From the NCBI RefSeq assembly GCF_030272615.1, contig NC_081410.1, forward strand, positions 121,646,640 to 121,708,639: a stretch of DNA of 62,000 nt, in the 5' to 3' direction. Below the pieces are notes generated by a model that saw nothing but the letters and a program-made list of their open reading frames with translations, was not told the DNA's origin and did not search any database. Positions within the stretch are counted from its first letter, which is position 1. Each line of letters starts with the position of its first letter. Shown one piece after another: positions 23,961 through 35,364 of the stretch. This DNA is from Cryptomeria japonica. Taxonomy: Eukaryota; Streptophyta; Pinopsida; Cupressales; Cupressaceae. Made by a program: the position numbers and the translations under genes.

Positions 23961-24839
23961 AAAGTGACTTACAACATGAGCATAGTCCTTGTTTGGATCT
24001 CGTGATAGCTCCATCTACTGTGCTTAGTGTCACTCCTCTATCATGTTGCTCGCCTTCCTGAAATAGTGATCAACAAGATCGGGAGGCGGATGTTGTGCTA
24101 GATTCACAATACTAGCATTGTAGATCTTCTCTCTCTATCATTTCTTTCTCTTTTGTGACCATTCTTCTATATGTATCCTTGTTCTTCTATTGTTCCCTTA
24201 ATGTCTACTTGGGGATGATGCAAAGCATTGAGATCTTTTCTTGGTCTCTTTATGTTGACTCAAAAGACATCCTCTCTTCCCTTTATTCTAAGGTAGTGTC
24301 TTTCTTTGGGGAATTAAGGTTATTATATGCATATACATACATGATATACATGAGTTATCATACAACATACTGACCCCGAGGAAAGTGACACTACCTCATG
24401 TTTTGTGTTCATTATCCTTAGATTTATACATTTATTAGGGGCTAAATCCTTGCGATAACGCGCTCCCTCCTTTTTTCTCGTGGGTGTATCCTACATTAAA
24501 TAAATCACTCCTGATAAGGCGCGTGCGATTGCTTTAACATGGGGACATACACTCTGCTCATATTTTCCTTCTTGTGATACTTAGAATTACTTAGTGAATT
24601 TTGTTTTGCTTTGTAATCTTTAGTATCCTTGCTTTCATGACTCGTAGTGAAGGGAACTTTGCTACTTGCAGTCATGGTTATCCCCTTCTCGATCTTCCCT
24701 TTTACTTTGTCAATTAAAGTCATAAGATCCTAAGCCCACTAGGGGCTTAGTGCATCTTGCCTCCTTGATGTGGTAAAAGTCTTTCAATCTTGTTTCCTTG
24801 CACTTTATTGATAGTATTAGCGTATGCTTATACTCCCAC
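23961..24839 (+). other. 3' non-coding region of the second gag-protease element
   Basis: About 880 bases show no supported ORF and no pol domain remnants on either strand. They lead to the polypurine tract before the 3' LTR. Confidence 0.5.
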
Positions 24840-24855
24840 TAAAGTGGGGGATAGA
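24840..24855 (+). other. Polypurine tract
   Basis: TAAAGTGGGGGATAGA directly precedes the 3' LTR and is a standard gypsy-type plus-strand primer. Confidence 0.75.
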
Positions 24856-26194
24856 TGTAGTGTCATAAAATTGTGACCCTAGCAATTTTTGACTGCATGA
24901 GGGTCCTCACGCATGCGAACTTGAATCCTCTAGCCTGATCGGAGACTGAAGATTGCTCAACCATTGGAATTAGCTTCTCCCTTGGCCTCTGCACCACCTT
25001 GTCTACACTCTGCCCTAGATAAATGGGTAGGATAGGGGCGTGGTGCCACTTTCCCCCCTTCGATAGGGGCGTGGAGCCCCTGTCCCTACCCTACTTTGGG
25101 GAAGGACCTTCCTAGAGAATGCATTGTGGGTTGTGTAGTGAGCGGGAAACCTCCCCGATGTTGGCCCGTGACAAAATTCAAATCCTTCAAAAATGTATTT
25201 AAGGGGGCATTCATCCTCTCATTGACATAAGTTGGATAGGTCAAAGTTGGAGAGATTCAAGTTTGACAATTGATCAAGCATTCTTTTCCAGCATTGAGCA
25301 TTCTCAAGTCTCCCTTCAAGGCTAGGTGTTGCATTCAAGTCAAGAATTCAACCATTGGAGAGGAGATTGATTTCAACATACAATTCCAAACAAGCATTTC
25401 TATCAACATTTCTACTACAACCTCCCTTGAGGTGATTTACAATTCAGTCTTTCATTTATATCTACTTGCATGTACTTTATTTCATTACTTGGTTAATTCC
25501 AAAACTGGGGCTTGACCTAAAGGCAAACCCCCAATCCCAACCCATTTTCCTCTCTTTTTTGTGTGTAGGTTGCAGGTGCACAACTGTACTTTCAGATTTG
25601 GGCTCCATTTACAGAGGCAAAAAAACCCTTTTCGTTTCGCGGATTTTTCGGAGGACCGTGTACATTCCCGCCATGGTCTAGACAACTTTTCCTCAAATTT
25701 GCAAGGCAACTTTGTCTCGACATTTTACTGCTAGATCTAGGTGCACAGCTTCGTCCCATATTCTAATCTCAAGTTATAATCGATTCTTTGTCACTTTTGT
25801 ACTACATAATTTAATCAAATTCCTTTCCATTTCAAACAAGGGAAAGGGGGATCATCCTAACATTCTCAATTCATTTAAAATTCAATCTATAATCTTTGTG
25901 TGGAGATTGAATCTAGTGAATTATCTCATCCTCTTCTTCCTAATGTAATGGTGAAAAGTGCTTGAAGGATAATCAATAGTGAAACTCTCATCTCTATTTG
26001 AGGGAACATTTTCCCACCATTACATTTTGGTGAACCTAACATCTTGCATGCTTTCCTTTGGACAATATTGCATATTTTTTATTTACAAGTTTCAAATTTC
26101 TGCAAACTTAGTGGTTAAATCATTCAAAACCCTAATTTTTAAAATTAAACTTGAACTTGTGATTTGTAAAAATTGCTTGTGGCTTTCTTAGATC
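24856..26194 (+). repeat. 3' LTR of the second gag-protease element, possibly truncated
   Basis: It starts TGTAGTGTCATAAAATTG and is alignable to 18336-19676 along its length with many substitutions and small indels. Similarity stops at GATC (26191-26194), after which unrelated sequence follows. Confidence 0.72.
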
Positions 26195-26879
26195 AAAAGA
26201 AGGACTTATTTCACCTTAGGGAGATTAGTTGAAAATTGGAGATCACAAATCACCATTTCTACCCTTATTTGGTAGAGTGCATTGAGTGGTACAGATGGAA
26301 GGAAAGTCAAATCTTATATTAGCTAGGAGGCCCTAAAAGACTATCTTTGAAAACAGATATTGGAACAAGATGGTGTTGGTGTGGCAAAGGAGCTAAAAGA
26401 AAAATCTAGCGTGATATTAGAATTTAAAGATCATTGGATCAATGGACCCCTCATGGTAGCCAAACAATAATCTTGTAAGGGATATATGCTAAATTTTGTT
26501 GATACTTTGTATATTATTTGAATGTTCATCTATAAATATGGCTTCCAATTTTGTAGATAGTTTGAAATGTTGTATGTATGGTCGATTGTAGTAACGACTT
26601 CGAGGTTTAATTTTTGTAATTATGTATAGGGGAAGTCAATAGATATGGGGATTTTTTGTATTTTATTGTTGGGTTGGTTTAGCGTATGGAGGGGTTGGTA
26701 GGGCTAATGCAAATGGCTATTTGAAAAAAATTGTCGAAAGATACATTATGGTTATTAACCCTAAAATTATTATTGAATATGTTATATTTAGTTAAACATG
26801 ATTTGATTTGCAAGTTAATGGGATTTCATGATACTCCTATACTTTAAAAAAAATAGGTTTGTAATTCATGGTAAACAAA
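26195..26879. other. Unassigned AT-rich sequence
   Basis: No gene seen. It may be decayed LINE sequence belonging to the remnant that follows, but no motif proves it. Confidence 0.4.
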
Positions 26880-27870
26880 AGGTGATTTGGAGATTATTTT
26901 GGCCATTATCAATTTGTTTTTTATATCTCACATGAATGGCAAATAGACACAAGTATTTTAAAGGTTGGCCATATTGTCACAACCCATCTAGTTTTTCATC
27001 AATTCATGACATGTTAGATTTGATTTGATATATGATTTTCCCTCTCATCCTATCTGGATCTATCTTCATAAGTTTTTCATGAAATTTTAGAGAGTTGATA
27101 TTATTCATTTAATTGTAGTTGTTCTTGAGAAATCTCTAGGACCTTCCCATCAAAATCCTAAGAGAAAATTTATTAAATATATTTATTTTATTTAGGGATT
27201 GATCTCAATAATACACTTCCTAATCCTTTTCATATTCACTCGGGAGAAATGGACTAGATTCAATAGGTGGATCATAAATACCTTCCTTTCGGGTGTTATC
27301 TATGTCATGATTATTGGAATGTTCAAATAAATGTTCTAAAACATGTTTTTGAGGCTCCTCTTCATCACTTAGGTGCTTCTAAATCATGGTAAATGAAAAT
27401 ACAAAAGGTGAAGCCCTAGTTATTTATGATGAGCCTAATTCAAATGGCTTTATTCTTGTGTGATCTTGCAATAAGGGAAGACCGAACTTTTGTCAAAGCA
27501 AGGATATTTCAAAGTGGACTTTAAGTAACATATATTATTTTCTATAAAAATTTTAATATATGAACGCAATAGATCAAGATATAGCTAAGACCAACTAGGA
27601 TTTACATGAGCCAAATTTAGGTGTAAATATAATACCTTTTGATTCAATTACCCCTTTTAATTTGCAAGTCTTATCTTTAGATCGTAAGAAATTTGTTTCA
27701 AATCATCTTGAAGTGGATGCTATACCTCAAGAAAATATGGATGCACAAGCGATTCAAGGCTCTTATCCCTTAGATTGTATGCATAAGGAAATAGAGAGAG
27801 TTAAAGCATTATCAAGGACTACATACAAGAGACAAGAACAAATGAGGAGGGATTGTACACACGAGACATG
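26880..27870 (+). pseudogene. Decayed LINE ORF1 remnant
   Basis: Short conserved pieces survive in shifting frames. FPSHPIWIYLHKF (about 27041) matches the PxWVRLYNLP region of DUF4283. DLNNTLPNPFHIHSGEKW (about 27198) matches the segment after YARICVEID. DHKYLPFGCYLCHDYWNVQ (about 27269) matches the ExLPxxCxxCxxxGH knuckle with its His replaced. 27662-27871 is an open charged tail. The order and spacing fit ORF1, but no long frame remains. Confidence 0.6.
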
Positions 27871-28039
27871 AAGAAATGAGGAGATGGGAAGAAAGCTACC
27901 CTTTTGCTAAGAATTCAACAAAAAACCTTAATAATGGGGGTCCTAATAAGAGATCATAATTAGGCAGGAAAAATAATCAATACAAGGTTAGATTGACCGA
28001 GGAGTTGTTGGTGGGAATGGGTATCATTAAAATAATTTA

Positions 28040-28660
28040 CACTCATATCTATAACCCTTTGAAATGATTGTATTTTATTAGAGGAGCTTGAGAAACATTC
28101 ATCCATAAAAAGATGCTTTGTGATCTTATCAATGAACATTTACCTAATATTATTTTCATTCAAAAAACAAAGTTATTTTGGAAGATATGACTTATATTTT
28201 GCTAAATTTTGGCAAGGTGGTCATGTTTGCGTATGAGAGCGCTTAGTAATGATGGTTTAGCCTATTTTTGGAAGCCTTGTATCTTGTTGTTTGGGGAGAA
28301 AGAATTCAATTTCAATGATGGTCTCTTGCTTTGATTCATGTGAAGCTTTCTTGCTCATAAATGTTTATATAACTTTGAAAATTCTACATAAGTTTTTTAA
28401 CTTTGACCCAGATTAGATTTATCCATTATGTTGCACCTTCTTTCCTTAGATTCTAGCAAGGGATTTTAATGCAACTATAAATCTAGATGAGAAAAAGGAA
28501 GGCATTGGTTGTCTTGGTCCTTTTTCTCTCTTGAGGTAGAATGTTTATTTCTCAAATTCAGTGTATATGGTGCCTAGAATGGTACATTCACTTTGGTTAA
28601 TAAAGGTATGGAGATAACTTTATTTTAGAGATACTAGAGAGGTTCATAGTTGTATTGGTG
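28040..28660 (+). pseudogene. Decayed LINE endonuclease remnant
   Basis: This lies in the expected place after the ORF1 remnant. LRNIHP then KKMLCDLINEHLPNIIFIQKTK (about 28098-28160) matches the WNxRG...LKPDxxxLQETK start of the endonuclease. LLINVYI (about 28350) matches ILINVYGP, and ARDFNATINLDEKKEG (about 28453) matches the GDFN catalytic region. There are many frameshifts. No RT follows within the next 2 kb. Confidence 0.65.
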
Positions 28661-30484
28661 GAAATAAGGGTTAGGGTTAAATTAAGATAATAAAAAGCCA
28701 CTAAATGATATAATTAACCAACACATTAAGGAGGAGAGGAATCTAATAGATCTAGTCTTAAAAGACTAAGATTTTGATACGATTCTAGGATCCTTTGATA
28801 GGGCTCTATCCTCCTTAAATTGAATTGAATTGAATTGTTGAAGATTAGGGCAAGACAATGAATTATTGAAGTAATTTGATAGAAACAATGAGTTATAGAT
28901 GTCATATGGAGACACCAACCTGGATCTAAGCAGAAGAAGATGATTTTGATCCATTCCTAGAAGTTCGGCTTGATTTTTCAAGACCAAGTAGTGTATGCAA
29001 GGAATGTGAATCAATAAAGCAAAACACCTAACACACCAATGAGACATTATATTAAGGAATTAATCAATAAGAAAAGTGAAAGAGCACTCCCCAATGGTGT
29101 CTCATTGTCCTCTATCTCCAAGGACCTTGTTGGCCTATTGATTGGCTCTCAGTAGCATGGACCTCCAAGATGTGAACCTGAAGAATGAGTATGACGTACC
29201 ATGATCCTATGATCTAAATGCAAATGTTTGAGGGATAGTCACGATTCTAGCTTAACATGGTTGTTATGCTATGATCAATTAAACATTGTGATAAATGCAA
29301 GAAATTATAGATGCAACTATGCTCAATATGTATGCAAAGTTCCAAAATGCAAGGGATCCTTTCATGAAAAAGTGGGGATATTTATAGCTTTTCCAAAGTA
29401 TAAGCCTGGGTGGCAGGGTTCAACGATATAGATTCATCCTGGAGAGATGTGTTGACAAGTGTTTTGACACACTCACCACCAGTCAAGTAGAATATGAAAT
29501 GTAAACCACCTCTCTTGAAAAGCAATCAATCTTGAAAGACTAATTACTCCAAGGTCTCTATAGTCGGGTCACGACGGTGTTGGGTATGTCAATGGCTGAT
29601 ACAACTGTACCTATCAAGGGGTCTACTCATTGAAACAAAATAAACAAAATCTTTTTTTTTGTATTTTCTAATTTCCACTTGGTAAAGAAACTTCAAAAAT
29701 TGATCAAGGTAACAAGAGATAACAACTAAACCAATATTGAACAACTTAATGAACTATAAAGTCAATGGATCACAAGGTATTATAAATAACATTTAATTAG
29801 CATTCAAAGGGACGTTCAAAAAAACATAGGAAGTCATACAAACCACACATAAACAAAAATAGCAATCACAACATCAGATAATTACTCTACTATTTAATCC
29901 TCATACACCATTAACATGTGCAATATGATTCATAAAACAATAGAGCTTGGAATAACAAGTTGCTGATTCAAATGAAAGAAGATACCAGACTACGAAGAAA
30001 AGAAACCCATAGAACACGTATTGTAGATCAGACAATCCACAAGATGCTTTTGTATTAATCTTTATAAAATGAACAATAGTACTTCAAGAGTTCATGAGAA
30101 AGAAATTGCATAAAACTAAATTATCTAGCTAAATGGCCTTGAATCATCAATTCGCGGACCCTCAAAATGGCCCAAATTCTACAATTTATAAATTTTTACC
30201 CTACACTCTAGGAAGGCATCGTGTCTACAAACTAAGACTACAAAAAGGAGAGAGTCAGAGTCGACATGCAAGTCACTACCTCTGAACTCCAATTAAGTAC
30301 TACTAAACTGGTACTCAAGTTTCACTTCCAAAACGGTGCTCCAGTAACAAGAAGTTTGAATCATGCAAAAAGAATTCTCAAAAAGAAAGTATTAAATAAA
30401 ACTCCAGTTGACAACTTAGTAGTGGTGGTGGTGGTGGTGATGTTCCATCATGCATTAGGGCCTTTACAACTACCTGTTCATCAT
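28661..30484. other. No gene recognised
   Basis: AT-rich sequence with only short chance ORFs. A (GTG)n run at about 30421-30440 is the only simple repeat. I see no LTR pair or element boundary. Confidence 0.5.
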
Positions 30485-33400
30485 TCACTTCTTCTTATAG
30501 TTCTGGTAGTTGTTGATAAAGCAATCCAAGGAAGTGGTAAGCGGGTCAACAATGTAACTTATCATGAATTTTGATACTCTAAGTATCTCTTTTACACTTT
30601 CCACCTTATTTACCATCTCATCCATTAGTGTCTCAACTCCTTGACACTGGTTTACTACATACATATATCTATTCATTGTGTCCACAATAACCTCCACAGT
30701 CTCTGCAAAATGGTCTACAACATAAGAATCCTAGTTGTTGAGTATAGCTTCTTGGTGTAGCACTCTGTTTTGTTTGAGATTATGAGCATGTCTTCCTAAC
30801 AGTTTGACTAAAAACTGCTCATACTGCTCAAGTGTATCCAAGAATGAAGGATGTTCCTTGAGAACCTTAATACGACTTTGCTCCATTACTTCTATCTTTA
30901 GATCTAAAATATCTGTACATGATTGTAATTTATCAATAGTCTCCCCTCCCAATAAATCCTCTTTTACAATCAATTCTTCTCCTAACCTTTTGTTTTTCTT
31001 TGGAATCTTATGTTGTTTGGACAATTGAAAAAGTTGTTGTTCCCATATTGTGGAACAATAAATAAGATCATTTTCATTAAAATGGTTTTCTTCAACAATT
31101 TCCATTGTACGTTGCAAGAATAATTTAACTTTATTTAATTGATCCTTCACCCAAGTCTTAACTGTTGTGGCTACTTTTCTCATTTCATACAATGCTTTGA
31201 TATCACCCTCTACGAGCGATGAAGTGGATGGTAAAGCATCATCAGTTCTAGAATCCAGAGGCTTGGCTATCTACATGATTAGCTGCTTATACTGCCTCAA
31301 TTGATCCTTAACCTTTGCCTTAGTTTTTTACTCTTTCTCCATCCTTGTTTTGATAGTGGAAGTGGTAGCAACTAAAGTATCAATCTCCCCCCACTTAGGC
31401 TATTTACCCAGGTTAACCTTTGACACTTGGTACCTAGGGTTAACTTGAGTTGATCCTTCAGCATCCTGAACTGGTGCATCTATATCAACAATTACATCTC
31501 TTGAATCCATTCTTGAGAGATGATGAATCATCCTCTCTTTTTACCCTCCTTGGAGATTCAACAATTTCCTCCTGCAAAGTTATATCGAGGAGGATGACCT
31601 TTGATTTCTTCTTGAAAGTAAAATTTAACCATTGTGGCATAGAGTCATCTCGTTCCCCTCCCTACACTGTTATATCCGCAGTGATCCTATGGGCTTCTAC
31701 ATTTTGTTCTTGCTCTTCTTCTTGGTGCTCTTGTTGATCTGAAGGAGTGGGTTGCCTTCATTGGATTTGAGCAACCTATTGAGCGAGAATAGTTCGTAGG
31801 ATTTGATCCGGATCAGGTTTTTTGTTGTCTTGCTATCTCTTCCAACTTCTTAGAAACCTCTTCTTCAAATAGTCTTTTTTCTTTTCAGTTTCTTGCCCTT
31901 TCTCATTTCCTCCTAGTTGTTGAAGCAATCTTTCTTGGTATTGAGGAGTAAGGACTATCCTTTCATCTTGTTCATCATTTTCATCATCATGTGCATACTC
32001 TCCCATAACCTGTACATGGATTTCCATTGGTTTCACCTGTACCATTGGCTATTTTGTAGCTTGCAGTTGGTTCTCTGGTTGGGTTGCAACAGGCTCTTCT
32101 TGTGGCTCTTTTGATTTCTTTTCAATTTTCCTCCTCTTTGCTATGGTTGCAATGGCTTAATCATCTTCATCAAAATCTGTCTCAATGTTATGAATGATAA
32201 TCCATTCTCGAGTTGGTACAAGAGGAGGTGTAGCTTGTTGTGTTGAAGAAGCGGGAGGAGGTCATGTTTTAGTAGCTTCCTCTTCAGAGGCACCCTCTCC
32301 TGGAACAACACCTATGGTAGGAACAATGGGAGTTTTGGAGGCCTGTGGGATAGCTTGTAACCCTATGGTGATCCCTTGTTTCACAACAGTCTTCAAGAAT
32401 TGAGACTCTTTCTTTTTAGCATCCAATTGCCTTTTGAGCTCTCGGTTGTCAATTGGTATCTTTGCCTCCTCTAGATCACAGGAAGTATTTTTCCTCGAGT
32501 CAAACCTTGTTCTTCTTACATATTATTTGTGGACTTTGGTATGAGGGTTATCAACAACTTTTCCCTTTTTCTTCTCCTTGGTGGCACTTGGTCGGATCCT
32601 TAATCTTAGCCATTGTTTCATCTTTTCCAAAACTTTCTATAAAAGTTTCAATACCCAAATCCTCATGGTTGGACCATCTGATAGGAGTAAGGGGTATTTG
32701 ATCAATTCCCTTTTCTTTGAATGTAGGGTGAAGAAGCTCACCATCGTCCCTTAACTTCTTCGGGATATTTGTTTCAATCTAAATTTTTTTGATCCGTGGT
32801 ACTAACAACCTATAATATCCCTTCTCTCTTGCCTCAAAGCTATCCTGCAAATTGGCCCAAAAATCCTCTAAAGTCGTCCTGTGAATTGTAAGAAATAGGC
32901 ATCATTTGTTTTAGCTTACCATATGGGTCATATAGGTCTCTTGAGTAATTAAATTTTGTTTAGCTCAAATCTTAGAGCTCTTGTTCTATCGCCTTGGCTG
33001 CCTATATATTAGGACATGTATAATGTTCTAGAGAGAATGGTAGAGTAATCCCCATCTTATGATTCAAAGTCAACAATTCCTATAGGCCCACCAATTACCT
33101 AGAATATTCCAAAATGATTATTTAATTGCTACAAAATATTGGTAAAAGAAAAGGATTTCCTGTTAATCCACTAAACCATATATATGTTGATCGTTGGTTT
33201 TGTAAGAACCAACACCCAATTCCTTGATCATTTGCATTGCTTCTGGGCTTAGCCTATATCCTATATCCCCTGTCAGTTTTATTATTACAACATAAATAAA
33301 TGTATCATTTAATCTTTTGAAATGTCACTTAGCCTGAGAGATAGGTAGTTGAGTGTAATATTCCCACACTCTTTTTTGACCACGTTCTTCTCCTAATTTT

Positions 33401-34230
33401 CCTTCAATTTTCAGTTCTGGGAATTTACCAATACGAGCGACCACCCATATAAAGTAAGAAGTCATGAAGAAATTCTTCGTATGAAGGACTGTGATCATCT
33501 GACTATGGATGTTGTCTGAAATAATCTGTAGCCAATCAAAGTATTATTTGCCTATCAAAACTTTGGTCATGTAATGGAAGATCCATGTACGAAAATGTCT
33601 GCAATCTAGCTTTCCAAAAGGCTCTACTCAACATGATGTTGAGGTCTCTTTGAGAATCCTAGAAACCGGCTCTTAGAATATATGTAGCCTTTAAACCAAT
33701 TTTCCTTGGCTCTTCTAGCCATGCTTCATTAATGTGTCTTTTGAAATTAGAAGAATTCTTCACAAATATAGAGGTAGACTGCTCTTCGGTTGTCACTAGA
33801 ACCTCTTCCCTTACTGGTATCCCAAATTTCATTACTATTATGTCAGGGGACAAGTATACATTTACATTCCAATCTATATCAACACATTGCCTTGTGTCGG
33901 GCTGGTAGTATTTAGCAATAGTCATTATAAGTTAAGGTGACTGCATGGCTTGAGGAAAGATAGTTGCCTCTACCAAGCCTGCTCTCTTGATCCTTCTGTA
34001 TGGGGCTTCTAGTGTATGAGGTGTAGGTGTTAGTTGGGTTATGATGTCTTCAATCTCTATATGGTTTATCTCAGTATTGGTCACCCATTGAACTTCATCT
34101 TCCAACTTCGAGGTGAGAGTCTGCCCTTGATACTAATATTTCATTGTTATTGGCTTCTTATCGATCTTGGCTTCTTCCTTTGTCCTCTTATTTCTTGAGG
34201 ATGGTTCAATCAATATGCTTTATCTTGCAA
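30485..34230 (-). pseudogene. Long unrecognised ORF remnant, charged and coiled-coil rich
   Basis: On the minus strand, reading from about 34230 down to 30485, one can follow roughly 1200 codons of protein-like sequence with scattered stops and a few frame changes. The best open parts are 33925-33659 (starting MTIAKYYQPDTRQ), 32045-31833 (acidic then Lys-rich), 31192-30731 (153 residues, Lys/Glu/Gln/Leu-rich, likely coiled coil) and 30697-30485. I recognise no enzyme motif, zinc finger or retroelement core domain. It lies downstream, on the same strand, of a Tat-type RNase H/RT fragment (41075-39715), so it could be the extra ORF that some Tat/Athila elements carry after pol. It could also be a captured host gene. 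Confidence 0.45.
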
Positions 34231-34261
34231 GAAAAGATCAATAATTAGCTATTACTTCATA

Positions 34262-34775
34262 TTATCAAATCAATACATACTTCAGAACTCCGGGGTTCTG
34301 AGGCATAAAACTCTTGAAAACAACTAATTTTAGGATTCCAAGGTCCAGAGTTGAGGAAAGGGCAAAACAACTAATTTCAGAACTCTGAGGTTTCGGGTTT
34401 GGCAAAAGACCTCAAAAGGAAAATTTTGAACTTCGGGGTTCCGAGGTAAGTAAAACACTCCAAAGATCAATTTCGGAACTTCGGGGTTCTGAGGTAGGGT
34501 AAGACAGTCTCAAAATAGACTCTGTGATTTCGAGATCCCAAATAAGGTAAACTTCTTTCGAAAGAGACTTCAAAACTTTGGGGTTCCGAGGTTTCGAGAT
34601 GGGGTAAGGAAGTCTCAAAAGTTACAATGGTTTTGGGATTCCGGAATCCCGAGGTGAGTAAAACTCTTTCGAAAGAGCACTTCAGAACTCCTAGGTTCTG
34701 GGGTGCTGAATGAGGTAGAACTTAGGTATTTTTGAAGTATGGGGTTTTGAAATCCTGAAATACCGAAACTTGGGT
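34262..34775. repeat. Divergent minisatellite, about ten units of 45-60 bp
   Basis: Units share a core of the form AACTTCGGGGTTCCGAGGT plus a spacer such as AAAACTCTTTCGAAAGAG. Unit length and sequence vary. Related cores reappear at about 35050-35160, after 270 bases of non-repeat sequence. It lies just 5' of the minus-strand ORF remnant. Confidence 0.75.
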
Positions 34776-35171
34776 TTTCACAAAAAAGAAGATCAGATCG
34801 GCCAATTTATTGAAAAGCATACAAAATTTAATCCAACCTAACCTAAAAGACATGAAAAGATAAGAAAATGAAATGAATGAACCAACCTAGAAAGGTGGCA
34901 ACGCGGAAAACATGAATGAGCGAGGAAGCAAAATGCGCAGAGGGAGAGCTTGAATTTCACAATGGAGGACTGGACAAGTGAATGAAAATCACCCATCTGA
35001 CCTTATTTATACCACTCCATTCGACATCCATACAACCTCACTAAACAAGACCTTAGGATTCTGGGATCCCGAGACACAACAAAGGGAAGCTCGAAACTTC
35101 GGGGTTTCGAGCTCCACACAAAAAACTCTTCGGACTCTGGGGTTCTAGAGTTTCAAGGCAAAACAGAAGAT
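34776..35171. other. Spacer with late minisatellite-like cores
   Basis: No gene. The last 120 bases (CTTCGGGGTTTCGAGC and ACTCTGGGGTTCTAGAG) belong to the same repeat family as 34262-34775. An abrupt change to chromovirus sequence follows near 35170. Confidence 0.5.
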
Positions 35172-35342
35172 GAGTCTGGGAGGGAATGCAATCTTCAGCA
35201 TGGAGAGATGTCTCTCAGAGGTCGGGGCATCAAGCAGGTAAGGGTCCAGTGGGATCCAAAAGATGATTCTACAGCTACATGGGAGGATATCGTGTGGATG
35301 AGAGAGTTGTACCCTTATTTGTTGAAAGGATTCCAGGAGTAA
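35172..35342 (+). pseudogene. Chromodomain, C-terminal end of a Ty3/gypsy chromovirus integrase
   Basis: A 56-codon open end is present, with LRGRGIKQVRVQWDPKD, ATWEDIVWMRELYPYL and a stop at 35340-35342. This is the chromodomain that follows integrase in plant chromoviruses and targets insertion to chromatin marks. The sequence upstream of 35172 is unrelated, so everything 5' of the chromodomain has been lost. Confidence 0.8.
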
Positions 35343-35350
35343 GCCTAGGC

Positions 35351-35364
35351 AAAGGGGGGTAGGG
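35351..35364 (+). other. Polypurine tract of the chromovirus
   Basis: AAAGGGGGGTAGGG lies 8 bases after the pol stop and immediately before the LTR start. Confidence 0.75.

Larger units (their letters stand above)
18336..26194 (+). mobile_element. Second gag-protease-only LTR element, Ty3/gypsy (Tat-like gag), old
   Basis: Two related repeats of about 1.34 kb (18336-19676 and 24856-26194) flank about 5.2 kb holding gag and a protease-like domain but no RT, RNase H or integrase in any frame. The LTR pair differs roughly once per 10-20 bases by eye, much more in the first 320 bases, so this copy is far older than the one at 6403. The homology ends at GATC in both, not at CA, and I see no target duplication, so the 3' LTR may be truncated or the true 5' LTR longer. 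The gag and LTRs share nothing obvious with the 6403 element. Confidence 0.75.
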
